In this document: positions 17,683 through 26,069 of the stretch, one piece after another
Layout of the letters: each line of letters opens with the position of its first letter
Numbering within the stretch: the stretch's first letter is position 1
From: Rhodococcus oxybenzonivorans
GTDB taxonomy: Bacteria; Actinomycetota; Actinomycetes; Mycobacteriales; Mycobacteriaceae
Assembly (NCBI RefSeq): GCF_003130705.1
Contig: NZ_CP021354.1
Location: 4,340,001-4,404,000 of the forward strand
Direction: 5' to 3'
Length of the DNA stretch: 64,000 nt
Program-made: the position numbers and the translations under genes
Notes under the pieces: model-generated
Database searches by the model: none
Told to the model about the DNA's origin: nothing
What the model saw: only the letters and a program-made list of their open reading frames with translations

Positions 17683-19641
17683 TCAGAGCGACAACGCGAC
17701 CCGTTCACCCTCGATGACGGCCGAGTGTGCGCGCCGCGGGGCGAGGACGTCGCCGATGCGATGCACGTCGAACCCCGCGGTAGTCAACGGGGCCCAGAGG
17801 TCGTCGTCGGGTTCTTGATGGACGGAAACCACCACCCAATCGACGGTGAGTCTGCTGACCCGACCGGTCGGGTGATGCAGCAGCGCAACGGCGACCTGCG
17901 ATTGCTCGCCAGGGCCACTGCCGGTCGGCACCACCTCGGTCAACTGGGTGATGCCCTTACGGTGCGCCCGCTCGTTCCAGCCCTCGAGGTCCAGGGTGAT
18001 CCCGAGGTCCTGACCGACGATCATTCCCGGTGTACAGATCGTGACCTCGCACCCGCCGTCCGCAAGGAACTCCGCCACCGACGTTCCCTGGTGGAACCCC
18101 AGGTCGTCGACCACCAGCACCGTCCCCTGCGGCCCGGCCCGTCCTTCGAGGACGTCGCGCACATCCACTATCCGATCGGATCGGCCGGCCCAGTGGGGGC
18201 GCACCGGACGAGCTCCCGTTGCCAGCACCACCACGTCCGGGGAGCATCCGGCCACGGCCTCTGCCGTCGCCGATGTACCGGTACGCAGATCCACACCGAG
18301 ACGGCGGCACTCCTTCTCCAAATTCATGACCAGGCTGAGCAATTCACGGCGGCCGGGGACCACTGCGGCAGTACGGACCTGTCCTCCGAGCTCCCGCGCT
18401 CGCTCGTACAGCGTCACGGTGTGGCCACGCAGCGCGGCCGTCGCGGCTGCCTGTAATCCCGCCGGACCGCCCCCGACGACAACAACGCGGCGCCCGCGAA
18501 CCCGCGGTTCGGGCAGGGCCACGGATTCCTTGCCCGCACGCGGGTTGACGACGCAACCGAGCCACCGGCCGAGGCCCATCCGGCCGACGCATTCCTGATT
18601 GCACGACAGGCACGTCCGGATGCCGGCCGTGTCCCCCGCCAGCGCCTTTGCGGCGAAGTCGGGATCGGCGACCTGTCCGCGCACCACACCGATCAGGTCG
18701 CAATGACCTTCTGCCAGAGCCCGGTCGGCCTGAGCTGGATCCGTGAACCGTCCGACTCCGACCACGGGAAGACCCACCCGTTGCCGGATGGCGTTCGGAA
18801 TGAACAATGCATAGCCGCGGGGCACCGCCATCGACGCTTCGATCATGTGCAGGGTTTCGGTGGCCATCCCGATCGAGGTGTTGATGTAGTCGACCTGCCC
18901 ACAGGCATCGACGAAGGCCGCCACCCCCACGGCCTCGTCCAGCTCGACGCCTCCGTCGAACCGATCGTCACCGGCGAGCCGCACCCCGAGTGCATGGTCC
19001 GGTCCGATCGCCTCGCGGACCGCGGCCACGACCTCGAGGAGGAACCGTGCGCGGTTCCGGAGCGAACCCCCGTAGCGGTCGGTGCGCTGGTTGGTCGCCG
19101 GCGCCAGGAAGCTACGGACGAGCGAAGAATGGGAGCACTGCAGTTCGATGCCGTCGAAGCCGCCGCGGATGCACTGCTCGGCGACGAGTGCGTACCCGTC
19201 GATCAGCGTCCGGATCTCCCCGCTGTCCACCTCCTTCGGTACTTCACGGAACAACGGGTCGGGTACAGCACTCGGCGCCCACAGCGGCCGGCGTGAATAC
19301 AGGCTCGACCCCTGACCACCGTTGTGGTTGAGCTGAGCCAGAATCGGTACGCCGTACTCGTGCACGGCGTCGGTGATCCGCCGATATCCGGGTACCACCT
19401 CGGGGCGGTAACCCGCGATCACCTTCTCGTACGGCCAGTCACCCGGATGGGTGGCATGTTCCTCGGAGATGATCAGCCCGGCTCCACCCCTCGCGCGCGC
19501 CGCGTAATAGGCGGCGTGTTGCTCGGTGGGGAGTCCGTCGACGGCGTATCCCGTGAGGTGCGCCGAGAAGACCACCCGATTGCGCACGGTGAGCGGTCCG
19601 AGGCGCAACGGGGTGAAGAGGTGACGGTAGGCGGTGTTCAC
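17683..19641 (-). CDS. Mycofactocin-associated FadH/OYE family flavoprotein 2
   Basis: A 652 aa protein built like 2,4-dienoyl-CoA reductase: an OYE-type TIM barrel (about 1-370) with LFTPLRLGPLTVRNRVVFSA and NQRTDRYGGSLRNR, the cluster motif C-x2-C-x3-C-x11-C (from CLSCNQEC), then FAD and NAD(P) folds (VVVVGGGPAGLQAA; LVVDDLGFHQG). By hand alignment to E. coli FadH, catalytic Tyr166 is Ser (SHSSL for SEGYL) and His252 is Ala. It belongs to the group annotated as mycofactocin system FadH/OYE oxidoreductase 2; its role is unknown. The ATG overlaps the SDR stop (ATGA). Confidence 0.88.
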   Translation of the reverse strand: MNTAYRHLFTPLRLGPLTVRNRVVFSAHLTGYAVDGLPTEQHAAYYAARARGGAGLIISEEHATHPGDWPYEKVIAGYRPEVVPGYRRITDAVHEYGVPILAQLNHNGGQGSSLYSRRPLWAPSAVPDPLFREVPKEVDSGEIRTLIDGYALVAEQCIRGGFDGIELQCSHSSLVRSFLAPATNQRTDRYGGSLRNRARFLLEVVAAVREAIGPDHALGVRLAGDDRFDGGVELDEAVGVAAFVDACGQVDYINTSIGMATETLHMIEASMAVPRGYALFIPNAIRQRVGLPVVGVGRFTDPAQADRALAEGHCDLIGVVRGQVADPDFAAKALAGDTAGIRTCLSCNQECVGRMGLGRWLGCVVNPRAGKESVALPEPRVRGRRVVVVGGGPAGLQAAATAALRGHTVTLYERARELGGQVRTAAVVPGRRELLSLVMNLEKECRRLGVDLRTGTSATAEAVAGCSPDVVVLATGARPVRPHWAGRSDRIVDVRDVLEGRAGPQGTVLVVDDLGFHQGTSVAEFLADGGCEVTICTPGMIVGQDLGITLDLEGWNERAHRKGITQLTEVVPTGSGPGEQSQVAVALLHHPTGRVSRLTVDWVVVSVHQEPDDDLWAPLTTAGFDVHRIGDVLAPRRAHSAVIEGERVALSL

Positions 19642-20450
19642 ACCTTGGTGTTGCCCATGTCGAGAGCGACCTGACTTCCGGTGACCGTGCGGGAACCGTC
19701 ACCGGCCAGCCACAGCACCGCATCGGTGATGTCGTCGGTCCCGGCCAGCGGATGCTCGGTGAGGATCGTTCCGAAGCTCGACAGATAATGGGGGTGCTTC
19801 TCGAGTATCACCAGGCTGCCGGGGTCGGTGCCCATCGGGGTCTTGACACCGTACGGGTGAATCGAGTTGACCCGGATCTTGTACTCGCCGAGCTCTTTTG
19901 CCGCCGTCTGCGTCAGGCCGACCAGGCCGAACTTGGAAGCTGCATAATTGGCCTGACCCGGCAAGGGTTTGATACCGGCGACCGAGCTCACGACGATGAT
20001 GGACCCACCCCGCCCGCCCTCGATCAAAGCCGGCACTGCCGCCTTCAATGTCTTCCACGCACCCGTGAGATTGACATCGATCAGCGTCTCCCACTGCTCG
20101 TCGGGCATCTCCCAGAATCGGCTCCAGTTACAGATGCCCGCATTCGCGATCACGATGTCGAGCCGCCCGAACTGTTCGACGCCCCGATCCACCACGGCCC
20201 GCAGCGCGGCGCTGTCCCGGACGTCGGCCTGTTCGGCGAGAATCTTGCCGCCTTCGGACTCCACCAGTCGCACCGTTTCGGCCAGGTCGTCGGGCGTCGC
20301 CGGTTCATAGGTGTTGTACGTCGATACCGGTCCGCAGATGTCGACGGCGATGATCGCCGCGCCCTCACGGGCCAGCCGCACAGCGTGCGTCCGCCCCTGC
20401 CCTCGGGCGGCCCCGGTGATGAACGCTACCTTGCCGTCGAACTGTCCCAT
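19638..20450 (-). CDS. Mycofactocin-coupled SDR oxidoreductase
   Basis: A 270 aa short-chain dehydrogenase of the subfamily that occurs only in mycofactocin producers. It has the glycine motif TGAARGQGRTHAVRLA with the subfamily insertion after VDICGP, NAG at about 103, the catalytic triad Ser155/156, Tyr169 and Lys173 (YAASK), and HPYGVKTPM. Members are carveol-dehydrogenase-like and carry a non-exchangeable NAD whose electrons are thought to go to mycofactocin. The substrate here is unknown. It overlaps OYE1 by 25 bases upstream and OYE2 by 4 bases downstream, indicating tight translational coupling of the three genes. Confidence 0.9.
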   Translation of the reverse strand: MGQFDGKVAFITGAARGQGRTHAVRLAREGAAIIAVDICGPVSTYNTYEPATPDDLAETVRLVESEGGKILAEQADVRDSAALRAVVDRGVEQFGRLDIVIANAGICNWSRFWEMPDEQWETLIDVNLTGAWKTLKAAVPALIEGGRGGSIIVVSSVAGIKPLPGQANYAASKFGLVGLTQTAAKELGEYKIRVNSIHPYGVKTPMGTDPGSLVILEKHPHYLSSFGTILTEHPLAGTDDITDAVLWLAGDGSRTVTGSQVALDMGNTKV

Positions 20451-22396
20451 GACATCGTCCTATCTCTCGTTGACGCGGGTAACCGAAGGGCATGTGCCTC
20501 GAGGCGGCCTTCGCGGATCGCTTCGAGAAGTGTTCGGGGAGCAAGGCAGTCACCGACCCGAACCGCGCCGGAGCGCAGAGTGTTATCGGGTAACCGGGGG
20601 GAACAGTCGATCACGGCGGCACACGGCACCAGCGTTTCCGCACCGGTGTACCGGTTCCGGATCCGCGCACCCGAGTGTCCCGCCGACACGATCCGGCTCG
20701 ACAGGTGACGGGCGACTCCCGCCCGTTGCAGACGCCCGTTGGCGTCGAACAGGTCGCCGCTCGGGCCCAGACGCGATCCGGCCACCGGGTCGGGAGTCAC
20801 CACACCGACCTCGCGCCCCGACGCCGCGAGCCATTCGGCGAGGGCGACCGCGATCGGGCCTCCGATCGGATCGAAGACCAGGACCGGACCCTCACGCAGG
20901 GCGGCGCCGATCAACACGTCGACGGCGTCGACGCACTGGGTGGTCCCTTCGACGGGAAATGGCGCTGGGCGGGGCCGGCTACCGGTGGCCACCACCACGG
21001 TCACCCCATTCTTGTGGGCGGCATCGATGTCCGCGTCGGACACAGTGACACCGAGACGGAAATCGACACCCAAGGACCTGCACTCGGCTTCGAGCCAGTC
21101 CGTCAGAGGCTGCAGGTGCGGTGCATCGGCGGCGGCTGTCCTTACCAGACCACCGAGGCGGTCTGCCGCCTCGGCGACCGTGACACGGTGACCGGACGTC
21201 GCGAGGACGCGCGCCGCTTCGAGTCCCGCCGGCCCCCCGCCCACCACGAGCGCCGTCTCAGCATCCGCGGATATACACGGATACGGTTGCGGTTCCGGTG
21301 GGTCGACGACCTCGTGCCCGGCGGTCGGATTGCCGACACAGGTGACGAGAGGATTGCGGGGGTCACGCACCCGGCAGGTCTGATTGCACAGTATGCAGGG
21401 GCGCGGCGCGGAACCGCTCCGGATCTTGGCGACCAGATCGGGGTCCGCGATCTGCGCTCGCGTCATCTCGATCACGTCCGCGACACCGTCATCGAGCGCT
21501 CGCCGAGCGAGTACGGGGTCGATCACACTGCCCTGCAGAGCGACCGGAACGCCGCCGGCCACCGCCCGCCGAACAGACAAGCACGTCTCCGTGTTGAATC
21601 CGGCCGGAGTGTGAAAATCGGGACGGTAGGCCGTGACCGACAGTGCGCCGCCGCGGACCACGACCAAGAGATCGAGCGCACCGGCCAGGGTTTTCGCCTG
21701 CTCTGCGGCGACGGAGGGTGTGATGCCACCCCACGACGTCCGTTCGTCGCACGAAAGACGCAGCGACAGTACTCGACCCGGGCCCAGTTCCTCCCGGACA
21801 GCGGTAATCACCTCGCGGGTGAGCCTGAGACGGTCGGCCCCGTACTCGTCGCCGCGTACATTGGTGAGCGCCGAATGGAATTGACGCAGCAGCCCCCTCG
21901 GCCCGGCGTCGAGTTCGACCCCGTCCATGTCCGCCTCGACCACCCGGGCCGCGGCGGCGCGGAAACCCTCGACGAGTTCCTCGATTTCGGGCCGCTCCAT
22001 CGGCATCGGCATCTCCCGCGACACCACGTCGGGCACGCGGGACGGTCCCCACAGCACGGACTGTGAATAGGCGCTCGAGCCCTGGAGCCCGGTGTGACCC
22101 AGCCCGGCCAGCACCAGAGTGCCGTGTGGGCGGCACGCCGACACGACGTCACGCCAGCCGTCAACGCAGTCGGCAGCGAGTGGCGCGCGCTCATAGGGCC
22201 AGTCGGAGGCGTGCACCGACGCGACCTCGGTGACGACGATTCCCGCACCACCTCTCGCCCGCCGCTCGTAGTACGCAACGTGACGCGGGGAAATAGACCG
22301 TCGCACACCGAGATTCGTGACGTGCGGACCGAAGAGCACCCTGGAGGAGGCATGACGCCCCGCCAGGGTGATCCGGTCGGTCAGCTGCGCAGCCAT
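20426..22396 (-). CDS. Mycofactocin-associated FadH/OYE family flavoprotein 1
   Basis: A 656 aa paralogue of OYE2 with the same domain order. The 4Fe-4S motif is intact (CILCNQTC ... C, spacing 2-3-11) and the FAD fold reads LVVGGGPAGLEAARVLA. The barrel is more degenerate: the OYE signature NQRxDxYGGS is NVRGDEYGAD, the FadH Tyr position is Gly (GPRGL) and the His position appears to be Leu. It fits the mycofactocin FadH/OYE oxidoreductase 1 group. ATG 22396 lies 14 bases after the mftD stop, and the 3' end runs 25 bases into the SDR gene. It may act as an electron-transfer diaphorase rather than a dienoyl-CoA reductase. Confidence 0.87.
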   Translation of the reverse strand: MAAQLTDRITLAGRHASSRVLFGPHVTNLGVRRSISPRHVAYYERRARGGAGIVVTEVASVHASDWPYERAPLAADCVDGWRDVVSACRPHGTLVLAGLGHTGLQGSSAYSQSVLWGPSRVPDVVSREMPMPMERPEIEELVEGFRAAAARVVEADMDGVELDAGPRGLLRQFHSALTNVRGDEYGADRLRLTREVITAVREELGPGRVLSLRLSCDERTSWGGITPSVAAEQAKTLAGALDLLVVVRGGALSVTAYRPDFHTPAGFNTETCLSVRRAVAGGVPVALQGSVIDPVLARRALDDGVADVIEMTRAQIADPDLVAKIRSGSAPRPCILCNQTCRVRDPRNPLVTCVGNPTAGHEVVDPPEPQPYPCISADAETALVVGGGPAGLEAARVLATSGHRVTVAEAADRLGGLVRTAAADAPHLQPLTDWLEAECRSLGVDFRLGVTVSDADIDAAHKNGVTVVVATGSRPRPAPFPVEGTTQCVDAVDVLIGAALREGPVLVFDPIGGPIAVALAEWLAASGREVGVVTPDPVAGSRLGPSGDLFDANGRLQRAGVARHLSSRIVSAGHSGARIRNRYTGAETLVPCAAVIDCSPRLPDNTLRSGAVRVGDCLAPRTLLEAIREGRLEAHALRLPASTRDRTMSWDSSTAR

Positions 22397-22410
22397 CTAC
22401 GCGTGTCGAG

Positions 22411-23592
22411 TCAGGATTCGGCGCCCAGGACGCGTTGGAATCCGGGCGGGATCACGACGTCGGATGCGCTGAGGTCGTGAATGGACGAGTGCCCCAGTCC
22501 GAGGAGCGCCGAATCGATGCCGCCGCGCAGGACGTCGAGAACGTTTTCGACACCGGCCTGACCGTTCGCCGAAAGGCCCCACAGGTACGCGCGGCCGATC
22601 ATGACGGCCTTGGCGCCGAGAGCGAGCGCCTTGACGACGTCGCTGCCGCGGCGGACGCCGCCGTCCAGCAGGATCTCGACCTGATCGCCGACCGCATCGG
22701 CGATAGCGGGCAGCGCCCGAATCGGCGCAGGTGTGCCGTCGAGGTTGTTACCACCGTGATTGGACACCGAGATGGCCGTGACACCGGCGTCGACGGCACG
22801 CTTGGCGTCGTCGATGCGCATGACACCCTTCAGCATGAACGGTCCACCCCACTGCTCACGGAGCCACGCAATGTCGTCCCAGGTGGGCAGCGGTGTCTGC
22901 ATCCATTCGCCGTACGCACCGAAGAACGTGGGCGGTTCCTGACCGGGTGCCGCGAGGTTCGGTGTGGTGAGATCCGGGATCTTCCGGGTCTTCGCGAACT
23001 CGTAAAGCCACTTCGGACGCGTGATGCCTTCCGGTGCGAACTGGATCATCGCCTTGAGATCCATCTTCTCCGGGATGGCCGGGCTGCCCCAGTCGCGCCC
23101 GTAGGAGAAGGACCAGTCGGTGGTGATGATCAGCCCGGTGGCGCCGGCCGCACGAGCCCGCTCCATCCGCTGAATCAGCACGTCCCGGGTACCGACCCAG
23201 TACATCTGGAAGAAGGTCTGGGGATTCGCCGCGGTGACCTCTTCGACCGACTTGCTCGCGAACGAACTCAAGCCGATCGCCGTCCCCCTGGCCGCCGCAG
23301 CACGTGCAACCGCGACCTCGCCGTCGGGGTGCACCGCCTGCACACCGGTCGGGGAAATCACGACGGGAAGCGAAATGTTCTGCCCCATCACGGTGGTAGA
23401 CAGCTCGCGCTTGTCCGAGAGACCGACGGCGTGCGGGGCGAACCCCAGCTCACCGAACGCCGTGACATTGTCGTCGACCGTCAGCCCGCGCTCGGAACCG
23501 GCGATCAGAGCCGCATACACGGACTTCGGCAAACGCTTCTTCGCGCGACGCTGGGCCTCGGCCACAGTCTCGAAGAACGGATTCTTACCCAT
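22411..23592 (-). CDS. mftD: Pre-mycofactocin synthase MftD (FMN alpha-hydroxyacid dehydrogenase family)
   Basis: A 393 aa FMN enzyme of the lactate dehydrogenase/glycolate oxidase fold. It has ISPTGVQAVHPDGE, the catalytic-His motif SNHGGNNLDG and the FMN-phosphate region LLDGGVRRGSDVVKALALGAKAVMIGRAYLWG. MftD oxidatively deaminates the AHDP intermediate to premycofactocin, whose alpha-keto amide is the redox centre. I chose ATG 23592 because family members begin about ten residues before AEAQRRAKKRLPKSVY; the frame opens further upstream at 23661 without a ribosome site. It is 31 bases after mftC. Confidence 0.94.
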   Translation of the reverse strand: MGKNPFFETVAEAQRRAKKRLPKSVYAALIAGSERGLTVDDNVTAFGELGFAPHAVGLSDKRELSTTVMGQNISLPVVISPTGVQAVHPDGEVAVARAAAARGTAIGLSSFASKSVEEVTAANPQTFFQMYWVGTRDVLIQRMERARAAGATGLIITTDWSFSYGRDWGSPAIPEKMDLKAMIQFAPEGITRPKWLYEFAKTRKIPDLTTPNLAAPGQEPPTFFGAYGEWMQTPLPTWDDIAWLREQWGGPFMLKGVMRIDDAKRAVDAGVTAISVSNHGGNNLDGTPAPIRALPAIADAVGDQVEILLDGGVRRGSDVVKALALGAKAVMIGRAYLWGLSANGQAGVENVLDVLRGGIDSALLGLGHSSIHDLSASDVVIPPGFQRVLGAES

Positions 23593-23623
23593 GTCGAAAA
23601 AACCTCTCATACCGACAGACGGT

Positions 23624-24844
23624 TTACGTCTGTTCCATTCCCGCAAGCGGGTTCTCGTCACAAATCTTGGCGGGCGGACGCACCATCAACGTCAGCGGAA
23701 CCGGTGCCCGAGGAGTCCGACGCTGGCCGGTGCGGGAGTGGTCGACGCTGGATTTCGGAATGTCGCCGCGCTCACCTGCGAGCGCCGCCTCGCCGTATCC
23801 CTGAACACATTCGGGGTCGGGTCCGTCCATCGGAAGCCCGGTGAAGAACTTCGCGGCCATACAGCCGCCGCGGCAAGAGTCGTAGTGGGCGCACTTGCTG
23901 CACGCTCCCCCGGTTTGCGGAGACCGCAGTTCCTGGAACAGGTCGGAGTGCTGCCACACATGCTGAAAGCCGCCGTCCGCCAGGATGTTTCCGGCGAGGA
24001 ACTGCTCGTGAATGGCGAAGGGGCACGCATAGACGTCACCGATCGGGTCGATCAGGCAGACTACCCGGCCGGCGCCGCAGAGATTCAGGCCCGGCAACGC
24101 GTCACCGTAAGCGGAAAGATGGAAGAAGGAGTCGCCCGTGAGCACACCGTCACCATTGGCGACCAGCCAGTTGTACAACTCACGCTGCTGCGCCTGGGTG
24201 GGGTGCAGCTCGTCCCACACGTCCGCTCCTCGGCCGGACGGGCGCAACCGGGTGATGCGCAGGGTGGCGCCGTACTTGTCCGCCAGGGCCTTGAAGTCGT
24301 CGAGCTGGGACACGTTGTGCCGGGTGACCACCACGGAGATCTTGGCGTCCTTGAAACCGGCCTCGGACAGATTCTCCAGCGCCCGCACCGCCATCGCGAA
24401 CGATCCCGGACCACGAACGGCATCATTGACCTCGGCCGTCGCGCCGTCCAGGGAAATCTGCACGTCGACGTAGTCGCTCGCCGCGAGCCGGGCGGCAACC
24501 TTCTTGTCGATCTTCACCCCGTTCGTGGAGAACTTGACTCCCACCTGGTGCGCGGTGGCGTAATCGACGAGTTCCCAGAAGTCGGAGCGCACGGTGGGCT
24601 CGCCGCCACCGATGTTGACGTAGAACACCTGCATACGCTGCAGTTCGTCGATGATCGCCTTGCACTGCTCGGTGCTCAGCTCCCGTGGATCACGCCGCCC
24701 CGACGAGGACAGGCAGTGCACACACGACAAGTTGCACGCGTAGGTCAGTTCCCACGTGAGGCAGATCGGGGCGTCGAGTCCCAGTTCGAACTGGTCGACG
24801 AGTCGGCCGACCGGGGCGGAGGGCCTTTCGAGCATGGAGGTCAT
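23624..24844 (-). CDS. mftC: Mycofactocin radical SAM maturase MftC
   Basis: A 406 aa radical SAM/SPASM enzyme. The SAM-cluster cysteines are C37, C41 and C44 (CNLSCVHC), followed by VNIGGGEPT. The SPASM half has CGAGRVVCLIDPIGDVYACPF and CSKCAHYDSCRGGC for auxiliary clusters, and the conserved tail CDENPLAG. MftC decarboxylates the C-terminal tyrosine of MftA and then makes the Val-Tyr C-C crosslink. It needs MftB to present the peptide. ATG 24844 lies 36 bases after the mftB stop. Length is standard for the family. Confidence 0.96.
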   Translation of the reverse strand: MTSMLERPSAPVGRLVDQFELGLDAPICLTWELTYACNLSCVHCLSSSGRRDPRELSTEQCKAIIDELQRMQVFYVNIGGGEPTVRSDFWELVDYATAHQVGVKFSTNGVKIDKKVAARLAASDYVDVQISLDGATAEVNDAVRGPGSFAMAVRALENLSEAGFKDAKISVVVTRHNVSQLDDFKALADKYGATLRITRLRPSGRGADVWDELHPTQAQQRELYNWLVANGDGVLTGDSFFHLSAYGDALPGLNLCGAGRVVCLIDPIGDVYACPFAIHEQFLAGNILADGGFQHVWQHSDLFQELRSPQTGGACSKCAHYDSCRGGCMAAKFFTGLPMDGPDPECVQGYGEAALAGERGDIPKSSVDHSRTGQRRTPRAPVPLTLMVRPPAKICDENPLAGMEQT

Positions 24845-24880
24845 GGGCTGGATCCTCTGATACGGGGCGAAGAGAGCTGG

Positions 24881-25177
24881 TCAGGCGGGGACGATCATGT
24901 GCGACTCGGCCAAAGTGCCGAGGGCTCGCGCATACTGCGGAGCGGTGTCGTCCCCGATGCCCTGCGCCCGCAATGCGGACCGGGCGTCGGAGTGGTCGGG
25001 AAGGGCCTCCACCACCGCGACGATTGTGCGGTTCTTCAGGAACGACAGCTTGCGTGTCCCGAAGTGGTAGAGCAGCGCCCCGAACGGCTCGGGACGCAGC
25101 GCCACCTGCGGATGAAGCTTCCAGCCCACATCGAGATCGATACCGGCTGTACCGGTCGCTGCGGGTGCTTCGGGCAT
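24881..25177 (-). CDS. mftB: Mycofactocin precursor-binding chaperone MftB
   Basis: A 98 aa PqqD/RRE-type protein. The family core DVGWKLHPQVALRPEPFGALLYHFGTRKLSFLKN (seen at about residues 16-48) and a helical C-terminus are clear. It binds the MftA leader and delivers it to MftC. The ATG at 25177 lies one base after the mftA stop (TGA-C-ATG). The frame also stays open upstream through the mftA region to 25264, but that would read mftA out of frame and is not credible. Confidence 0.93.
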   Translation of the reverse strand: MPEAPAATGTAGIDLDVGWKLHPQVALRPEPFGALLYHFGTRKLSFLKNRTIVAVVEALPDHSDARSALRAQGIGDDTAPQYARALGTLAESHMIVPA

Positions 25178-25178
25178 G

Positions 25179-25274
25179 TCAGTACACGCCGCACATGCCG
25201 TCGATCGACACCTCTTCGACGAGAGATTCCTCGACGAGGTCGTTCTCCAGCACGTTGTTGTCACGATCGGACAT
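25179..25274 (-). CDS. mftA: Mycofactocin precursor peptide MftA
   Basis: A 31-codon gene too short for most gene callers. Its product starts MSDRDNNVLENDLVEES, has an acidic leader and ends with the invariant core IDGMCGVY; the terminal Val-Tyr becomes mycofactocin. The ATG at 25274 has a strong AGGAGGA site 5 bases upstream. It is the first gene of the leftward mft operon, one base before mftB, and is divergent from mftR. The C-terminal motif plus the neighbouring MftB and MftC make the call firm. Confidence 0.97.
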   Translation of the reverse strand: MSDRDNNVLENDLVEESLVEEVSIDGMCGVY

Positions 25275-25302
25275 GATTTCCTCCTACTGTTCGGTGATAC
25301 GT

Positions 25303-25360
25303 AGGCGAGTCACTGGGATGCTTCCCGTCATAGAAGGACCCTTCTGTGACTCGCCTCACC
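25303..25360. promoter_or_regulatory. mftA/mftR divergent operator region
   Basis: Perfect 11-base inverted arms AGGCGAGTCAC (25303-25313) and GTGACTCGCCT (25346-25356) are separated by 32 bases, about four helical turns centre to centre. Between them lies a smaller perfect palindrome AGAAGG-AC-CCTTCT (25332-25345). The right arm can also be read as a near-CRP site TGTGA-N6-TCACC (25345-25360). It is positioned to control mftA leftward and mftR rightward; MftR is the natural candidate ligand. Confidence 0.6.
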
Positions 25361-25407
25361 ACTGTAATGGCATCGAGTGCAGAATGCCAGACCGGGAGGG
25401 ACGAAAC

Positions 25408-26031
25408 ATGAAAAGCCGACGAAAACCAGCCAGTCGGATAGGGCGACGCCCGTCCACAACGCAGGACCGGATCAGTACCGTGGGGATCGAGCTGTTCACC
25501 AGGCAAGGGTTCGACGCCACCAGCGTCGACGAGGTCGCCGAGGCATCCGGCATCGCCCGGCGCACCCTGTTTCGCTACTTCCCGTCCAAGAATGCGATCC
25601 CGTGGGGCGATTTCGATGCCCACCTCGCCGAGATGCGCGCTCAACTCGCCGCACAGCCGGACGACATTCCGATCGCGGATGGCCTCACGGCCGCCCTCCT
25701 CGAGTTCAACGCCTTCCCTGCAAGCGAGGAAGTCAATCACCGCAAGCGGATGGGCCTCATTCTGCGGGTACCTGCGCTGCAGGCATATTCGGTGGTGATG
25801 TACGAAGGATGGCGCAACGTCATCGCCGAGTACGTGGCCGGCCGGCTCGGAGTCTCACCCACCGACCACATTCCGCGCACTGTCGGTTATCTCCTACTCG
25901 GGGTTGCGATGTCGGCATACGAGCAGTGGCTCGATGACGATTCGCTCGAACTGAACGAACTACTCGCCAGCGGAATGCAATCGCTTTACGATGGGCTGAG
26001 TTCCCTCGGCGAGCCCGACACACGAACCTGA
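25408..26031 (+). CDS. mftR: Mycofactocin system TetR regulator MftR
   Basis: A 207 aa TetR-family protein with the DNA-binding helices at about residues 38-62 (TSVDEVAEASGIARRTLFRYFPSKNAI). FxxxSVDEVAxASGIARRTLFRYFPSKNAxPWGDF is the MftR subfamily pattern. In M. smegmatis MftR represses the mft genes and responds to long-chain acyl-CoA. ATG 25408 is preceded by GGGAGGG; an in-frame ATG at 25384 has no such site. It is divergent from mftA across 133 bases with strong symmetry elements. Confidence 0.92.
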   Translation: MKSRRKPASRIGRRPSTTQDRISTVGIELFTRQGFDATSVDEVAEASGIARRTLFRYFPSKNAIPWGDFDAHLAEMRAQLAAQPDDIPIADGLTAALLEFNAFPASEEVNHRKRMGLILRVPALQAYSVVMYEGWRNVIAEYVAGRLGVSPTDHIPRTVGYLLLGVAMSAYEQWLDDDSLELNELLASGMQSLYDGLSSLGEPDTRT

Positions 26032-26052
26032 TCTCCTCCCGCCATCACCACT

Positions 26053-26066
26053 AGGCAAGGTTGCCT
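26053..26066 (+). promoter_or_regulatory. Palindrome overlapping the mftM ribosome-binding region
   Basis: AGGCAA (26053-26058), two G, then TTGCCT (26061-26066), ending three bases before the mftM ATG. The only AAGG available as ribosome site lies inside it. It could be a hairpin limiting mftM translation or a protein-binding site. Confidence 0.4.
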
Positions 26067-26069
26067 CGA

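Noticed and set aside
25345..25360. Calling the right arm of the mftA operator a definite CRP site
   Set aside because: It has one mismatch to TGTGA-N6-TCACA and overlaps the stronger 11-base inverted repeat, so MftR or a shared regulator is as likely.
26053..26066. DtxR/IdeR iron box upstream of mftM
   Set aside because: Only the AGG..CCT-type symmetry matches; the central TTAG/CTAA blocks of the iron-box consensus are missing.
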